Source: Leifsonia xyli
Lineage (GTDB): Bacteria > Actinomycetota > Actinomycetes > Actinomycetales > Microbacteriaceae
Direction of reading: 5' to 3'
NCBI GenBank assembly: GCA_003243275.1
Contig: QFQR01000004.1
Span: 200,812-264,811 of the forward strand
DNA: 64,000 nucleotides
Part shown: in pieces, positions 25,321 through 33,807 of the stretch
Layout: each line of letters starts with the position of its first letter
Numbering within the stretch: the first letter of the stretch is position 1
Program-made: the position numbers and the translations under genes
The notes under the pieces: model-generated
Told to the model about the DNA's origin: nothing
Databases searched by the model: none
The model's input: the letters and a program-made list of their open reading frames with translations, nothing else

Positions 25321-26348
25321 GCGGCGCCCCTCTCGGTGATGAGCCGGTGGATGAAGCCGAGCTTCGCGTGCACGGGCGGGGGCAGCTCGAAGGGGTAGAG
25401 GTCGCGCTGGCCCATCGCCCGGTTCACGCGGTTGAAGAACAGCGAGACCCACCGCCAGTCCTGCAACATCCGCTCGGCGTCGGGGTAGGCGGATGCCGGC
25501 ACGACATCGTGGTCGACGATGCGGCCCGCGCGCTCGGCGTCGAGCACCATCCCCGCGGCCGCCGCGGTGTCGAGTGTCGCCTGGATGTGGAGGTAGTGCG
25601 CGAAGCACTCGGCGAAGTCCTCCCACGGGTGCATCGTGGCGTACTCGGAGATGAAGGATGCGCGCCAGTCCTCCGGCGCGCCGAGACGGTAGTGCCGGTC
25701 GAGGGCGTCGCGGTAGCTCGCGCGCTCGTCGCCGAAGAGCGCGCGGCACTCGGACCAGGTGGTGTCGTCGGTGATGAGCACGTTCTGGTAGTAGTGGCCG
25801 ATCTCGTGGCGGAAGTGGCCGAGCATGGTGCGGTAGGGCTCGCCGAGCGACACCCGCAGCGCCTCCCGCCGGGCGTCGAGGGTCTCGGCGAGGTCGATCG
25901 TGATGATGCCGTTCGCGTGTCCGATCATGACGGGCGCGCCCTCGGAGATGCTCGAGAGCAGGTCGAAGCCGAGCCCGCCCTCGCGCTCGTAGTAGGGGGT
26001 GATGGGCAGGCCGAGCTGCAGCAGCTGCACCATCAGCCGGCGCTTGGCGACTCCCGCATCCGCGAGCTTCTCCCACGCGACCGTGTCGCTCTGCGGAGGC
26101 AGCCGGCGGCTCGTGCTGCACGACAGGCAGCGCCCGGTGCCCGCGTCCTCGGCGACGAGCCAGTTGCATCCCCACGGGCGGTTGCCGCAGGGGAACCACC
26201 GCATCCCGTCGACGTCGACTCCGGCCGGGTCGGCGAGGCGGTAGCGGAGGCTCGGATGGTGGAAGCCGAGCGCGGCGCCGCAGTGCCGGCACTCGAGTTC
26301 GTCGAGGAACGCGAATCGGTCGCAGCGGGGGCAGCGCGGGGCGGACAC
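25317..26348 (-). CDS. Putative zinc-binding metallopeptidase (Peptidase_Mx-like) with zinc-ribbon N-terminus
   Basis: 343 residues from GTG 26348. The N-terminus has two CxxC pairs (CPRCDRF, CRHCG) and a third Cys cluster (CGNRPWGCNWL with CLSC), indicating bound zinc. HFRHEIGHYYQNVL contains HExxH, with a downstream acidic block EDFAECFAHYLH, typical of the actinobacterial family annotated as putative zinc-binding metallopeptidase. No signal peptide or membrane segment is seen, so the protein is cytoplasmic. Substrate unknown. First gene of a two-gene operon. Confidence 0.85.
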   Translation of the reverse strand: MSAPRCPRCDRFAFLDELECRHCGAALGFHHPSLRYRLADPAGVDVDGMRWFPCGNRPWGCNWLVAEDAGTGRCLSCSTSRRLPPQSDTVAWEKLADAGVAKRRLMVQLLQLGLPITPYYEREGGLGFDLLSSISEGAPVMIGHANGIITIDLAETLDARREALRVSLGEPYRTMLGHFRHEIGHYYQNVLITDDTTWSECRALFGDERASYRDALDRHYRLGAPEDWRASFISEYATMHPWEDFAECFAHYLHIQATLDTAAAAGMVLDAERAGRIVDHDVVPASAYPDAERMLQDWRWVSLFFNRVNRAMGQRDLYPFELPPPVHAKLGFIHRLITERGAA

Positions 26349-26650
26349 GCTCGGAGTCTAGAGCCCGAGCGTGTCCGGCGGTCGAGCCCGTCGCTGCGCT
26401 CGCGCCCCGCGCCCTCCCGCGCCCTGTGCCCCGCGCTCCCTGCCCGCGCCCTGTGCCCCGCCCCTGTGTCGAAAATGCAGGAGATTCTGCGGACGGATGC
26501 GGCCCCGCCTGCCCAGGGCCGGGCACCCACGCGTAGATCTCCTGCATTTTCGACACAGGCACGGGGGACGGACGCGAGCCCTCTCGTGCCGTGGTGTCCG
26601 GAGCGGTGTGGCGCCCTGATATAGTCGTCAGGTTGACGTCATGTCGGCAT
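26349..26650. other. Intergenic region with inverted repeat and tRNA promoter
   Basis: No gene is seen. The region holds GC-rich CGCGCCCT-type repeats (26400-26460), the 23-bp inverted repeat listed separately and a TATAGT -10-like box at 26620-26625, 25 bp before tRNA-Arg, with no clear -35 box. Confidence 0.4.
26463..26559. repeat. 23-bp perfect inverted repeat with 51-nt loop
   Basis: The arms 26463-26485 and 26537-26559 are exact reverse complements (core TCGAAAATGCAGGAGAT). The loop is GC-rich. The arms are AT-rich relative to their surroundings and no T run follows, so this looks more like a dispersed palindromic element (REP/MITE-like) than a terminator. No second copy was noticed in the window. 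Confidence 0.8.
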
Positions 26651-26723
26651 GCGCCCGTAGCTCAATGGATAGAGCATCTGACTACGGATCAGAAGGTTGG
26701 GGGTTCGAGTCCCTCCGGGCGCA
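26651..26723 (+). tRNA. tRNA-Arg (anticodon ACG), intact, ICE attachment gene
   Basis: The acceptor strands GCGCCCG and CGGGCGC pair fully. The D arm (GCTC-GAGC), the anticodon arm TCTGA-CTACGGA-TCAGA with anticodon ACG, and the T arm with GGTTCGAGTCC-type loop are all present. The discriminator base is A26723. CCA is not encoded exactly. The last 33 bases are read on the other strand as the C-terminus of the serine integrase, marking this gene as the integration site. Confidence 0.95.
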
Positions 26724-28386
26724 CCCAACGCACAAGGCTCGAACCTTGGCCCGAGGAATCAAGGGCTGGGGTTCGGGCCTTGTCGGCGTTCTCTGCCCAG
26801 GTGAGCGCGTCGGCGTTGACCTCGGGGTCGAGCAGCATCTCGAAGGGCCGGTTGTTCTCGACGCGCAGTTCGTCGTCCTCCTCGATGTAGACCTTGGTGA
26901 AGAAGGCCTGGTTGCACAGGCGCCGGTTGGCGTCGTCGCAGCGGGCGTAGATGTCGGCGCAGTTCTCCAACAGGTTCAGGGCGTCGTCCAGGTGCGCGCG
27001 GGCGTCGGTGTACTCGCCGTGGTGGGCGTCGAGGCGGCGGTTCACCTGGTCGAGTTCTCCGGCGATGCGGTCTTGTTCCCGTTTGAGGACGGCGAGCGGG
27101 ATCGCGTCGGCGTAGTGGGCCTGCATGAGCCGGTCTTGCTCGTGCTCCAGGCGGTCGCGGTTCGCGGTGAGCTGGGCGAGTTCGTCGGCTTCGGCGGACA
27201 TCAGCCGGTCGAACTCGTGGTGCAGCATCCCGGCCAGAGCTTCGCGTCGGGCGGGGGTGAGTTGCACGCGCTGGTAGTAGTTCTCGATCAAGTGCTCGAC
27301 GTCCTCGATGAGGATGGCCTGCCTCGTGCAGTCGGTCCGCTTGGAGTGCCGCCCTGAGCAGACGAAGTAGGGGTAGACGTTGCCGTGTCGGTTCTTCGCG
27401 TTTGACACGATGAGGCGGGACCCGCAGGCCCCGCAGTAGACGGTGCCTTTCAGGTAGTGGTCGTGCACCTGGGTTGCCTCGGATGCGCTCTTGTGCGCGG
27501 TGAGGACGGACTGCACCTGGTACCAGACCTCGGCCGGGACGAGCGGCTGGTGCGCACCCTTGTAGGCGACGCCGCGGTAGATCACGTCGCCCTTGTAGTA
27601 CGGGTTCGTCAGCATTCGGTGTACCGAGGACACAGCGAGCGGTTTCGAGGGCCGCTTCGGGGTGGGAAGACTGACCAGCCCTCGCGACGTCAGCTCGTCG
27701 TGGATCTGGCTGACGGTCCAGTTCCCGGAGGCGTATGCCTTGTATGCCCACTCAATCAGCGGTGCCCGGTCGGGGTCGAGCTGCACCGTGCGAACTTCGC
27801 GGCCGAGCTCGTCGCGGGAACGGATGTTGAGGTAGCCGATCGGTGCCTTGCCGACCGTGCCGCCGGTGGCGGCTTTCTGCGTCATGCCCTTGATGACCTC
27901 GGTGGCGAGATTGCGGGAGTAGAACTCCGCGATCGTGGACATGATGCCGTGCAGCAGCATCCCGCTGGGGGTCTCGTCAATGTTCTCGGTCGCGGAGACG
28001 AGCATGACCCCGGCCTCCTGCAAGGCGAGGTGGATCGTTACGTCGTCGGCGCGGTTGCGGGCGAGCCGGTCGACCTTGTGGACGATGCAGTACGCGACAC
28101 GGTTGCGCTTGACGTACTGGATCATCCGCATCAGCTCGGGCCGGTCGGCCTTGCGGGCGGACTCGCCCGCGTCGATGAACTCCTTCACGATGACCGCGCC
28201 GAGCTGTTCGGCCTTGCGGCGGTTGGCCTCGCGCTGGGCGGGAATGGAGAAGCCTTCATCGGTGCCGCCCTTCTCGGCTTGCTCCTTGGTGGAGACGCGC
28301 AGGTAGGACACCGCGAGTGCGGTGCCCTGGGGCGGTTCGATGAGACTGCGCACCGGGTCTGGAGTGCGCGCGGACGTGGTACTCAT
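26689..28386 (-). CDS. int: Large serine recombinase (ICE integrase)
   Basis: 565 residues from ATG 28386. Resolvase domain 24-170: AVSYLRVSTKEQ (catalytic Ser32), VHKVDRLARNR, GIMSTIAEFYSRNLA. Then the recombinase domain (GKAPIGYLNIR, FVSLP-type linker), a zinc ribbon with CGACGSRL and a C-terminal pair (YFVCSGRH, DCTR), and a coiled coil near 400-480. It catalyses integration and excision by double-strand exchange. The last residues RPEGLEPPTF are encoded by the antisense strand of tRNA-Arg, and the stop lies in the tRNA anticodon arm. The C-terminus therefore depends on the integrated state. Confidence 0.93.
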   Translation of the reverse strand: MSTTSARTPDPVRSLIEPPQGTALAVSYLRVSTKEQAEKGGTDEGFSIPAQREANRRKAEQLGAVIVKEFIDAGESARKADRPELMRMIQYVKRNRVAYCIVHKVDRLARNRADDVTIHLALQEAGVMLVSATENIDETPSGMLLHGIMSTIAEFYSRNLATEVIKGMTQKAATGGTVGKAPIGYLNIRSRDELGREVRTVQLDPDRAPLIEWAYKAYASGNWTVSQIHDELTSRGLVSLPTPKRPSKPLAVSSVHRMLTNPYYKGDVIYRGVAYKGAHQPLVPAEVWYQVQSVLTAHKSASEATQVHDHYLKGTVYCGACGSRLIVSNAKNRHGNVYPYFVCSGRHSKRTDCTRQAILIEDVEHLIENYYQRVQLTPARREALAGMLHHEFDRLMSAEADELAQLTANRDRLEHEQDRLMQAHYADAIPLAVLKREQDRIAGELDQVNRRLDAHHGEYTDARAHLDDALNLLENCADIYARCDDANRRLCNQAFFTKVYIEEDDELRVENNRPFEMLLDPEVNADALTWAENADKARTPALDSSGQGSSLVRWVRPEGLEPPTF

Positions 28387-28568
28387 GGGGGCCTGCTCTC
28401 ACGAAATCTCGGCCCTCGCGCTCGGGCTGAACGCCCGAGGGGTGCTGATCGTGAGAGGAAGCCCGAAAGCTCTAGGACTAGGCCGGAACGGCCACGTAAA
28501 CGTTGCCCGCCGGAGCGGGGTTTGGGACCACAACACCACGTCGACGCGAGGCTTGCTTGTGCTCGATT

Positions 28569-28787
28569 CTACCCGGATGCCTGGTCGGCGACCATTGCCG
28601 GACGGTAGGTCTCCGGTATTGCGGCGGCGCGACGCTCGGCGCGCGATCGGCCGGTCTCCTGCAAGGTCAGCCGGATCAGAACCTCGGCGAGCTTGTGCAA
28701 GTCGGCGTCCTCGCGATGTACCGCGCGTACGGAGAATGAACGGTCCTCATAGCGGCGCCGGTCGGTCTTCTTGACGTAGGTGCCCAT
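28569..28787 (-). CDS. Small hypothetical ICE protein
   Basis: 72 residues from ATG 28787, whose A is also the last base of the upstream stop codon (TGATG). It is basic (KKTDRRRYEDR) with an amphipathic helix (DADLHKLAEVLIRLTLQETG). Its coupling to the DUF4913-like gene and its codon use support a real gene. Function unknown. A 180-bp non-coding stretch follows before the integrase, with a hairpin at 28421-28439 (CTCGGGC/GCCCGAG). Confidence 0.65.
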   Translation of the reverse strand: MGTYVKKTDRRRYEDRSFSVRAVHREDADLHKLAEVLIRLTLQETGRSRAERRAAAIPETYRPAMVADQASG

Positions 28788-29377
28788 CAGTCGCGCAACT
28801 CCCCAGTGGCAGGGTCGAGGCCGGCGTAGAACTCGTCCTCGGCCTGCTTGCGGGCGGCGACGTCATCGAGGACGAACTGCACGAAGTCCTCGTCGCGGTT
28901 GGCGATGATCCGGTCCTCGACGGGCTCTGCCGGGTCCTCGCCGGGCCAGACGGTCTGCCGGGTGGGGCGGTCTCGGTCGAGGCGGGTGCCGCAGGCGGCG
29001 ACCCAATCCCTGAGCCGCTGTCTGGCGTCGGCGAAGTCGCGGTGCCAGCCCAGCGGCGCGGAGGCGTTCTGCTCGCTGTCGTAGGCGGCCAGCCAGTGCA
29101 GGTGCAGGGCCGAGAGCTCCCAGACGAGCTCGGGGTGGCGGTGCCAGAACGGCGGCACCACCGATGCGGGCAGACCATATGTCGTGCGGAGCCAGTTGAC
29201 CCACTTATTCAGCTCCAGCCACTCGGCCTCGGCTTCCTCGCTCGTCAGGAGGTTCCAGTTGATAGGGTGCGGCGGCTCGGGCAGCAACGACCCCTCGAAC
29301 TCCTCGGGCGCCTCATCGAGGTCGGGCTCGTCACCCAGGTCCGGCGCGTCGCTGTCGTTCTCGTTCATCATGGTCAC
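28787..29377 (-). CDS. DUF4913-like ICE protein
   Basis: About 194 to 196 residues; GTG 29377 or the ATGs at 29371/29368 are possible starts. The acidic N-terminus (DAPDLGDEPDLDEAPEEFEG) is followed by a conserved-looking core rich in Trp (LNKWVNWLRTTYGLP, PPFWHRHPELVWELSALHLHWLAAYD, WHRDFADARQRLRDW) characteristic of DUF4913 proteins in actinobacterial plasmids and ICEs. Its molecular role is unknown. It sits between SSB and the integrase and is probably cotranscribed. Confidence 0.75.
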   Translation of the reverse strand: MTMMNENDSDAPDLGDEPDLDEAPEEFEGSLLPEPPHPINWNLLTSEEAEAEWLELNKWVNWLRTTYGLPASVVPPFWHRHPELVWELSALHLHWLAAYDSEQNASAPLGWHRDFADARQRLRDWVAACGTRLDRDRPTRQTVWPGEDPAEPVEDRIIANRDEDFVQFVLDDVAARKQAEDEFYAGLDPATGELRD

Positions 29378-29383
29378 CGCCGG

Positions 29384-29839
29384 TCAGAGTCCGAGCGCCG
29401 GTGCGGCGTTGCGGGCCTCGCGGCGCGCCTCGGCATCGACGGACTGCCCCGCGGCTTCTCGCGTGACGGCGGGCTGGCGGCGGGTCCGCTTGACCTCGTA
29501 GCGGGTGCGGTCGAGGTCGTGGCCGAGCTTCTTCGCCACGAACTCCTCGGCTTTGACGACTTCGCCGTCCGGCGTGGTGTGGTCGTACTCGCGGACGTAG
29601 CCCTCTGCGACGAACTTGTCGCCCTTGGCGAGGCGGTCGTGCGCGCGTTCGGCGGTCTTCTTGAACGCGACGAGGTCGTGGAAGGTCGTCTCGGTCTGCG
29701 TGAACGACCCGTCCTCCTCACGGCGGTAGTGTTCCTGGCCGATCTTGACGTACAGGCGCGCGTCGCCGCGCTCGGTGTAGGTGAGCTGCGGGTCGGAGGC
29801 GATAAACCCGGAGAGGGATTCCTGCGTGTGGAGAGCCAT
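29384..29839 (-). CDS. ssb: Single-stranded DNA-binding protein-like (OB fold)
   Basis: 151 residues from ATG 29839, with GAGGAC upstream. LSGFIASDPQLTYTERGDARLYVKIGQ, then TTFHDLVAFKKTAERAHDRLAKGDKFVAEGYVREYD is the strand pattern of bacterial SSB (OB fold, GDxxxAEG turn). The C-terminus lacks the acidic DDxPF tip of housekeeping SSB, so partner recruitment may differ. It should coat transferred single-stranded DNA in the recipient. A GCGCACCT motif lies 65 bp upstream. Confidence 0.8.
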   Translation of the reverse strand: MALHTQESLSGFIASDPQLTYTERGDARLYVKIGQEHYRREEDGSFTQTETTFHDLVAFKKTAERAHDRLAKGDKFVAEGYVREYDHTTPDGEVVKAEEFVAKKLGHDLDRTRYEVKRTRRQPAVTREAAGQSVDAEARREARNAAPALGL

Positions 29840-29897
29840 CGGACTGTCCTCATTTCTGACATCGACGGGCGGCCCCACAGCCGGGGCCGCCCTTGTG

Positions 29898-31694
29898 TCA
29901 GGCAGGTGCGCCCGGCTCCTCCAGCGGACGGCGTTGCAGCAGCGCCTCGATGCCGGCCCGGTCGGCCCGCAGTTCCTTCGCATCCGGCCGGTCGAGCCAG
30001 GTCCGCATCCTCGTGACTATGGGCGGCGCGGAGCGCAGCAGCACGAGCGCAGTCCCGAACGGCAACGTCCTGATCGTGTCGGGCGGCATGATCGGGACGC
30101 GCCGGATGGAGCGTTGCGCGGAGCGGGAGCCGTGGTCTCCGACCGTGGTGGAGTCGGTCACCTCGTCGCGCTCGCCGATGAGCGTGGTCAGGTCGTGCAG
30201 GTCGCGGCTGTTGGAAGCGCCGCCGAGGATGATCTTGACGATGGAGGCGTCCCAGATCGCGCCGGCGGCGTTCTCCGACCATTTCTCCCGCGCCTGAGCG
30301 AGGCTTTGGAGTACGGGCATGGTCGTGATCCCGGTGCCGCCGCCTTCGGCCATGAGCGTGGGCAGTGACGGTAAGGGGGCGAGGTTGCCGACCTCATCGA
30401 GGGCGAGCAGCAAGGGCGGGTCGAGCCTCGCGCCGGGGCTTCCGGCGGCGATGCGGCGGGCGGCTTCCACGACGTCTTCCACGAACGCCGCCACCAACGC
30501 CGCGCTGTTGTTGGCGCCGGCGCCGGTCGCCAGCAGGTAGAGCGTTCCGCGGGCACGGAGAAAGGCTTCGGGGTCGAAGTTCTCGCCTTCGCGCGGCGAC
30601 ACGGCGTCGAGCACGCGCGGGTCCGCCAGGGCGGCGAGGGCGAGGGAGACGCCTTGCCAGATGGAGTCGCGGGTTCTCGGGTCGGAGTCGATCATCGCCT
30701 GTAGCGACTCCGCCCACCCGACAGCCGCTCGTGGGTTCGCTGTCAGGATCGCGACTGCGTCCGCGGCGGCGGATGGGTCGAGGGTCCACCGGAACAGTTC
30801 ACCCGGTGGGCGACGGTCGAGGGCAGCGGCGTGGAGCAGGGCTTGGAGGGCGGTGCGGGTCTTGCCTTCCCAGAACCCGCCGCCTTCGACTCCGCCTGCG
30901 GACAGGCCGGTGCCGGCGGCGAGTCCGGTGGCGCGGATCATCGCGGTCAGCGGGTCCTCGCACCCGCGGATGGGTGACCATCTGAGGCCTGCGGGGATGC
31001 CTTCGGCGAGGTGCTGTGGGTCGAACACGGCGACCGGGCCGATGCGCTCGCGGGCGCGGAGAGTCGCGGTGAGGTTGTCCGGCCGGGTCGAGGTGGTGAC
31101 GACTGCGCCGGGTGCGTCGAGGATGGTGTTGATGACGATGTGGGCGCCCTTCCCGGACCGGGGCGGGCCGATCAGCAGGATGCTGTCCTCCACCGATGCC
31201 CACACGCTCTTGCCGCGCGACTGGCCGATCCGGTAGCCGACGTCCTCCGGTGTCGGCTTGTGGAGCGAGGGTCGCAGGTGCCCGGCCCGGCGCAGCAGCG
31301 CGGTCTCGGAGGCGGCCTTGGTGACCTCGGTGCGGGTGGCGATACCGGGGATGCGGTAGGGGTCGTTCTTGACCTGTCGGCCGTGCTCGCGGAAGAACCG
31401 CCACCCCCAGCACCCTGCGCCAGCGGCGGCGAGGATGAGGACGGCGGCGGTGATCCAGTACGCCACGACGTTCAGACCGGGTGCGCCGAGCGCGGCCGCC
31501 GGGTCGCCGGGGTTGAGCAGCACGCCCAACCCGGCCTCGACTCCGCCGGCGGGTTGCCCGGTCCCGGTGATCCACGCGGCGACCGAGCCGGCGCCGCGGA
31601 GGATGGCGGCGAGGATCGCGGCGCCGATGAGGAGGCCGATGCCGAGGTTGCTCAGCTCGTCCCCGAGCGATCCCGTCGGCCTCGGGGTGGTCAT
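29898..31694 (-). CDS. TraG/VirD4-type coupling protein (T4CP ATPase)
   Basis: 598 residues from ATG 31694 (ATGA overlap). Two N-terminal membrane helices (about 15-45 and 75-100), then the ATPase: LLIGPPRSGKGAHIVINTIL (Walker A 176-183) and LLLALDEVGNLAPL (Walker B), with the MAEGGGTGITTMPVLQSLAQ block of TraG proteins. It links the relaxase-DNA complex to the secretion channel at the membrane. Neighbours are the other transfer ATPase and SSB. Confidence 0.92.
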   Translation of the reverse strand: MTTPRPTGSLGDELSNLGIGLLIGAAILAAILRGAGSVAAWITGTGQPAGGVEAGLGVLLNPGDPAAALGAPGLNVVAYWITAAVLILAAAGAGCWGWRFFREHGRQVKNDPYRIPGIATRTEVTKAASETALLRRAGHLRPSLHKPTPEDVGYRIGQSRGKSVWASVEDSILLIGPPRSGKGAHIVINTILDAPGAVVTTSTRPDNLTATLRARERIGPVAVFDPQHLAEGIPAGLRWSPIRGCEDPLTAMIRATGLAAGTGLSAGGVEGGGFWEGKTRTALQALLHAAALDRRPPGELFRWTLDPSAAADAVAILTANPRAAVGWAESLQAMIDSDPRTRDSIWQGVSLALAALADPRVLDAVSPREGENFDPEAFLRARGTLYLLATGAGANNSAALVAAFVEDVVEAARRIAAGSPGARLDPPLLLALDEVGNLAPLPSLPTLMAEGGGTGITTMPVLQSLAQAREKWSENAAGAIWDASIVKIILGGASNSRDLHDLTTLIGERDEVTDSTTVGDHGSRSAQRSIRRVPIMPPDTIRTLPFGTALVLLRSAPPIVTRMRTWLDRPDAKELRADRAGIEALLQRRPLEEPGAPA

Positions 31695-32248
31695 TCGGGG
31701 TGCCCGATCGTGAGCGTCCCGGAGACGCGGCCGAGCAGGATCACCTCTCGGGTCGGGCTCACGGCGAGCTGGTCGGCGGTGAGCAGGCCGCGCATCGCGC
31801 CGTCCGGGGCGGCATCGCCGTGGGCGATGACGACGGCGATCGCCACGTCCTCGCCCGGCACGAACCCCTCGCCGTGGAGCGCCACGAGTTCGGGCGGAGC
31901 ACTCGCGACCGGTGGCTCAGGTGCGGGGGCGGGTTTTGGTTCGGTGCGGCGGCGTCTGGTCGGAGTGATGATGTCGGTGAACGTGCTTCCGTCCGCTTCG
32001 CGCACCTCGACCCGCACCGGCGAGCGGCGCTGTTCGGTGAGCTGGTCGAGGACGGCGGCGAAGTCCTCTCGTCGCCACGGAGGCGCGAACGGCTCCGGCT
32101 CGAACGGCACGCCGTCGACGGTGACCGTCATGCGTCCGTCGTCGGTGATCGTGATGACCACGAGCGGGAGAACGACCGGCACAGCCTCGACCTCGTCACG
32201 GTGAACAGACGCGGGCATGATCGTGCGCTTATAGCGGGGCCGGGCCAT
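31691..32248 (-). CDS. Hypothetical ICE protein between the two transfer ATPases
   Basis: 185 residues from ATG 32248 (TGATG overlap with the VirB4-like stop). The N-terminal half is a small beta-rich unit (VVLPLVVITITDDGRMTVTVDG). A Pro-rich linker (KPAPAPEPPVASAPPEL) leads to a second beta-rich part (EDVAIAVVIAHGDA, VILLGRVSGTLTIG). No catalytic motif is recognised. The tight coupling to both flanking genes suggests a transfer-related role. Confidence 0.6.
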   Translation of the reverse strand: MARPRYKRTIMPASVHRDEVEAVPVVLPLVVITITDDGRMTVTVDGVPFEPEPFAPPWRREDFAAVLDQLTEQRRSPVRVEVREADGSTFTDIITPTRRRRTEPKPAPAPEPPVASAPPELVALHGEGFVPGEDVAIAVVIAHGDAAPDGAMRGLLTADQLAVSPTREVILLGRVSGTLTIGHPE

Positions 32249-33807
32249 CACGCCGCACCGCCCGCGGCGGGAACCGTCAGCGAGGCCGACGGTTCGTCAT
32301 TCTCAACGGTGAACTTCCCGGTTTCTGCGATCATGCGGCTCGTGGTGTCGAAGGCGGCGAACTCGGCGGGGTGGAGTTGGTGCTGCACGACGAAGGAGCG
32401 GTCCTTGATGCGCCACAGCCCCTGCCCGGTCCCCAGGCCGGGAAGCAGCTTCTGCTCAGTGCCCGTGAGGCCGAGCGCTGTTGCGGTGGAGCCGAGCTGG
32501 TCGGCTTCCTGCCGGTAGACGATCCTGGTCTCCGCGTTCGCCAGCAGCGACGATGCGAGGGCGCGCATGGCGGAGCCCTGGTCGCCGACGTTGTCGAGGT
32601 CGGAGAGCTTGTGGAAGATCAGCATGTTCGCGATTCCGAAGTGCCGGGCGAGCCGCCACTGGGCGTCCATACGCCGCAGGAGGGACGGGTAGGCCATCAG
32701 GCGCCAGGCTTCGTCGTAGATCACCCAGCGTTGCCCGCCTGCCGGGTCGGACAGGGCCGACTCCATCCACGCCGACGAGCACGTCATCAGCACCGAGATC
32801 AAGGTGCTGTTCTCCGCGACCCGGGACAGGTCGAGGGACACCATTGGCAGGGACGGGTCGAACCTGACCGTGGACGGGCCGTCGAACAGTCCTTGGAGGT
32901 CGCCCGCGACGAGTCGGCGCAGGGCGTGGCCGACGAGCCGACCGTCTTCCGCGAGCCGTCCATCCGCGTCGTCGGCCGAGGTTGGGGTAAGGATGCGGTC
33001 GACGACCATCGGCAGGATCGGAACCTCCGCGCTCCGTACCGCGTCTTGGAGGGCGAGGTCGATCGCGGTGTGCTCCAACGGCGTCAGCGCCCGGTCCAGC
33101 ACGGTCTCTGCGAGGGCGCCGATAAGGTCGCGGCGGCGGGAGGCGACCTGCATCGCCCACTCGCTGTCGGACACCGCGGATGGCCTATGGCCCTCATCGA
33201 GAGGGTTGAGGCGGTTGGAGAGGCCGTGGCCGAGGATGATTGCGCGTCCACCGACGGCTTCGGCGACGGCGGTGTGCTCGCCCTTCGGGTCGCCGGGGAC
33301 GTAGACGCGTCGTCCGAACGGGAGCGAGCGCGTGTAGAGCGACTTTGCCAGGCTCGACTTGCCGGAGCCGACGATGCCGGCCAGGACGACGTTGGGGGCG
33401 GTGATGATCCCGCGCCGGTAGAGCACCCACGGGTCGTAGACGAACGACCCGCCGGAGTAGAGGTCCTGCCCGACGAAGATCCCCTCCGATCCGAGGCCGC
33501 CTTCGGCCAGGAACGGGTACTGCCCAGCCAACGTCGCACTCGTGTCCTGGTGCTTGGGGAGACGGAACCGGCCCGGCGTGCGCAACGCCGCAGGCCCCGG
33601 CTCGCCAGCGGCGGGCAGGTAGGTCGTCGCGCGCCGCTCGGCCTGCTCCGCCTCCCACAGGGCCTTCGCCTCGGCCTTCCGTGCCTTGCGGGCGGTGGTC
33701 TCGATTCGGGTCGCAGCCTGCCGGCGGTCCTTACGGGCCCGGCGTCGTTCGCCTTCGGGGCCGACGAGCACGGCCGTGTGCAGGCGGCCCTCGTCCTGCG
33801 CGGTCAC
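32248..33807 (-). CDS. VirB4/TraC-like conjugation ATPase
   Basis: 519 residues from GTG 33807 (GTGA overlap with the upstream gene). A basic helical N-terminus precedes the ATPase: VVLAGIVGSGKSSLAKSLYTR (Walker A 144-152), GDPKGEHTAVAEAVGG and QRWVIYDEAWRLM (Walker B). The MLIFHKLSDLDNVGDQGSAM and RQEADQLGSTATALGLTGTEQ blocks are those of actinobacterial VirB4-like proteins. The usual VirB4 N-terminal domain is absent and may be supplied by the separate SCO6880-type protein. It energises assembly of the channel. Confidence 0.9.
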   Translation of the reverse strand: MTAQDEGRLHTAVLVGPEGERRRARKDRRQAATRIETTARKARKAEAKALWEAEQAERRATTYLPAAGEPGPAALRTPGRFRLPKHQDTSATLAGQYPFLAEGGLGSEGIFVGQDLYSGGSFVYDPWVLYRRGIITAPNVVLAGIVGSGKSSLAKSLYTRSLPFGRRVYVPGDPKGEHTAVAEAVGGRAIILGHGLSNRLNPLDEGHRPSAVSDSEWAMQVASRRRDLIGALAETVLDRALTPLEHTAIDLALQDAVRSAEVPILPMVVDRILTPTSADDADGRLAEDGRLVGHALRRLVAGDLQGLFDGPSTVRFDPSLPMVSLDLSRVAENSTLISVLMTCSSAWMESALSDPAGGQRWVIYDEAWRLMAYPSLLRRMDAQWRLARHFGIANMLIFHKLSDLDNVGDQGSAMRALASSLLANAETRIVYRQEADQLGSTATALGLTGTEQKLLPGLGTGQGLWRIKDRSFVVQHQLHPAEFAAFDTTSRMIAETGKFTVENDEPSASLTVPAAGGAA

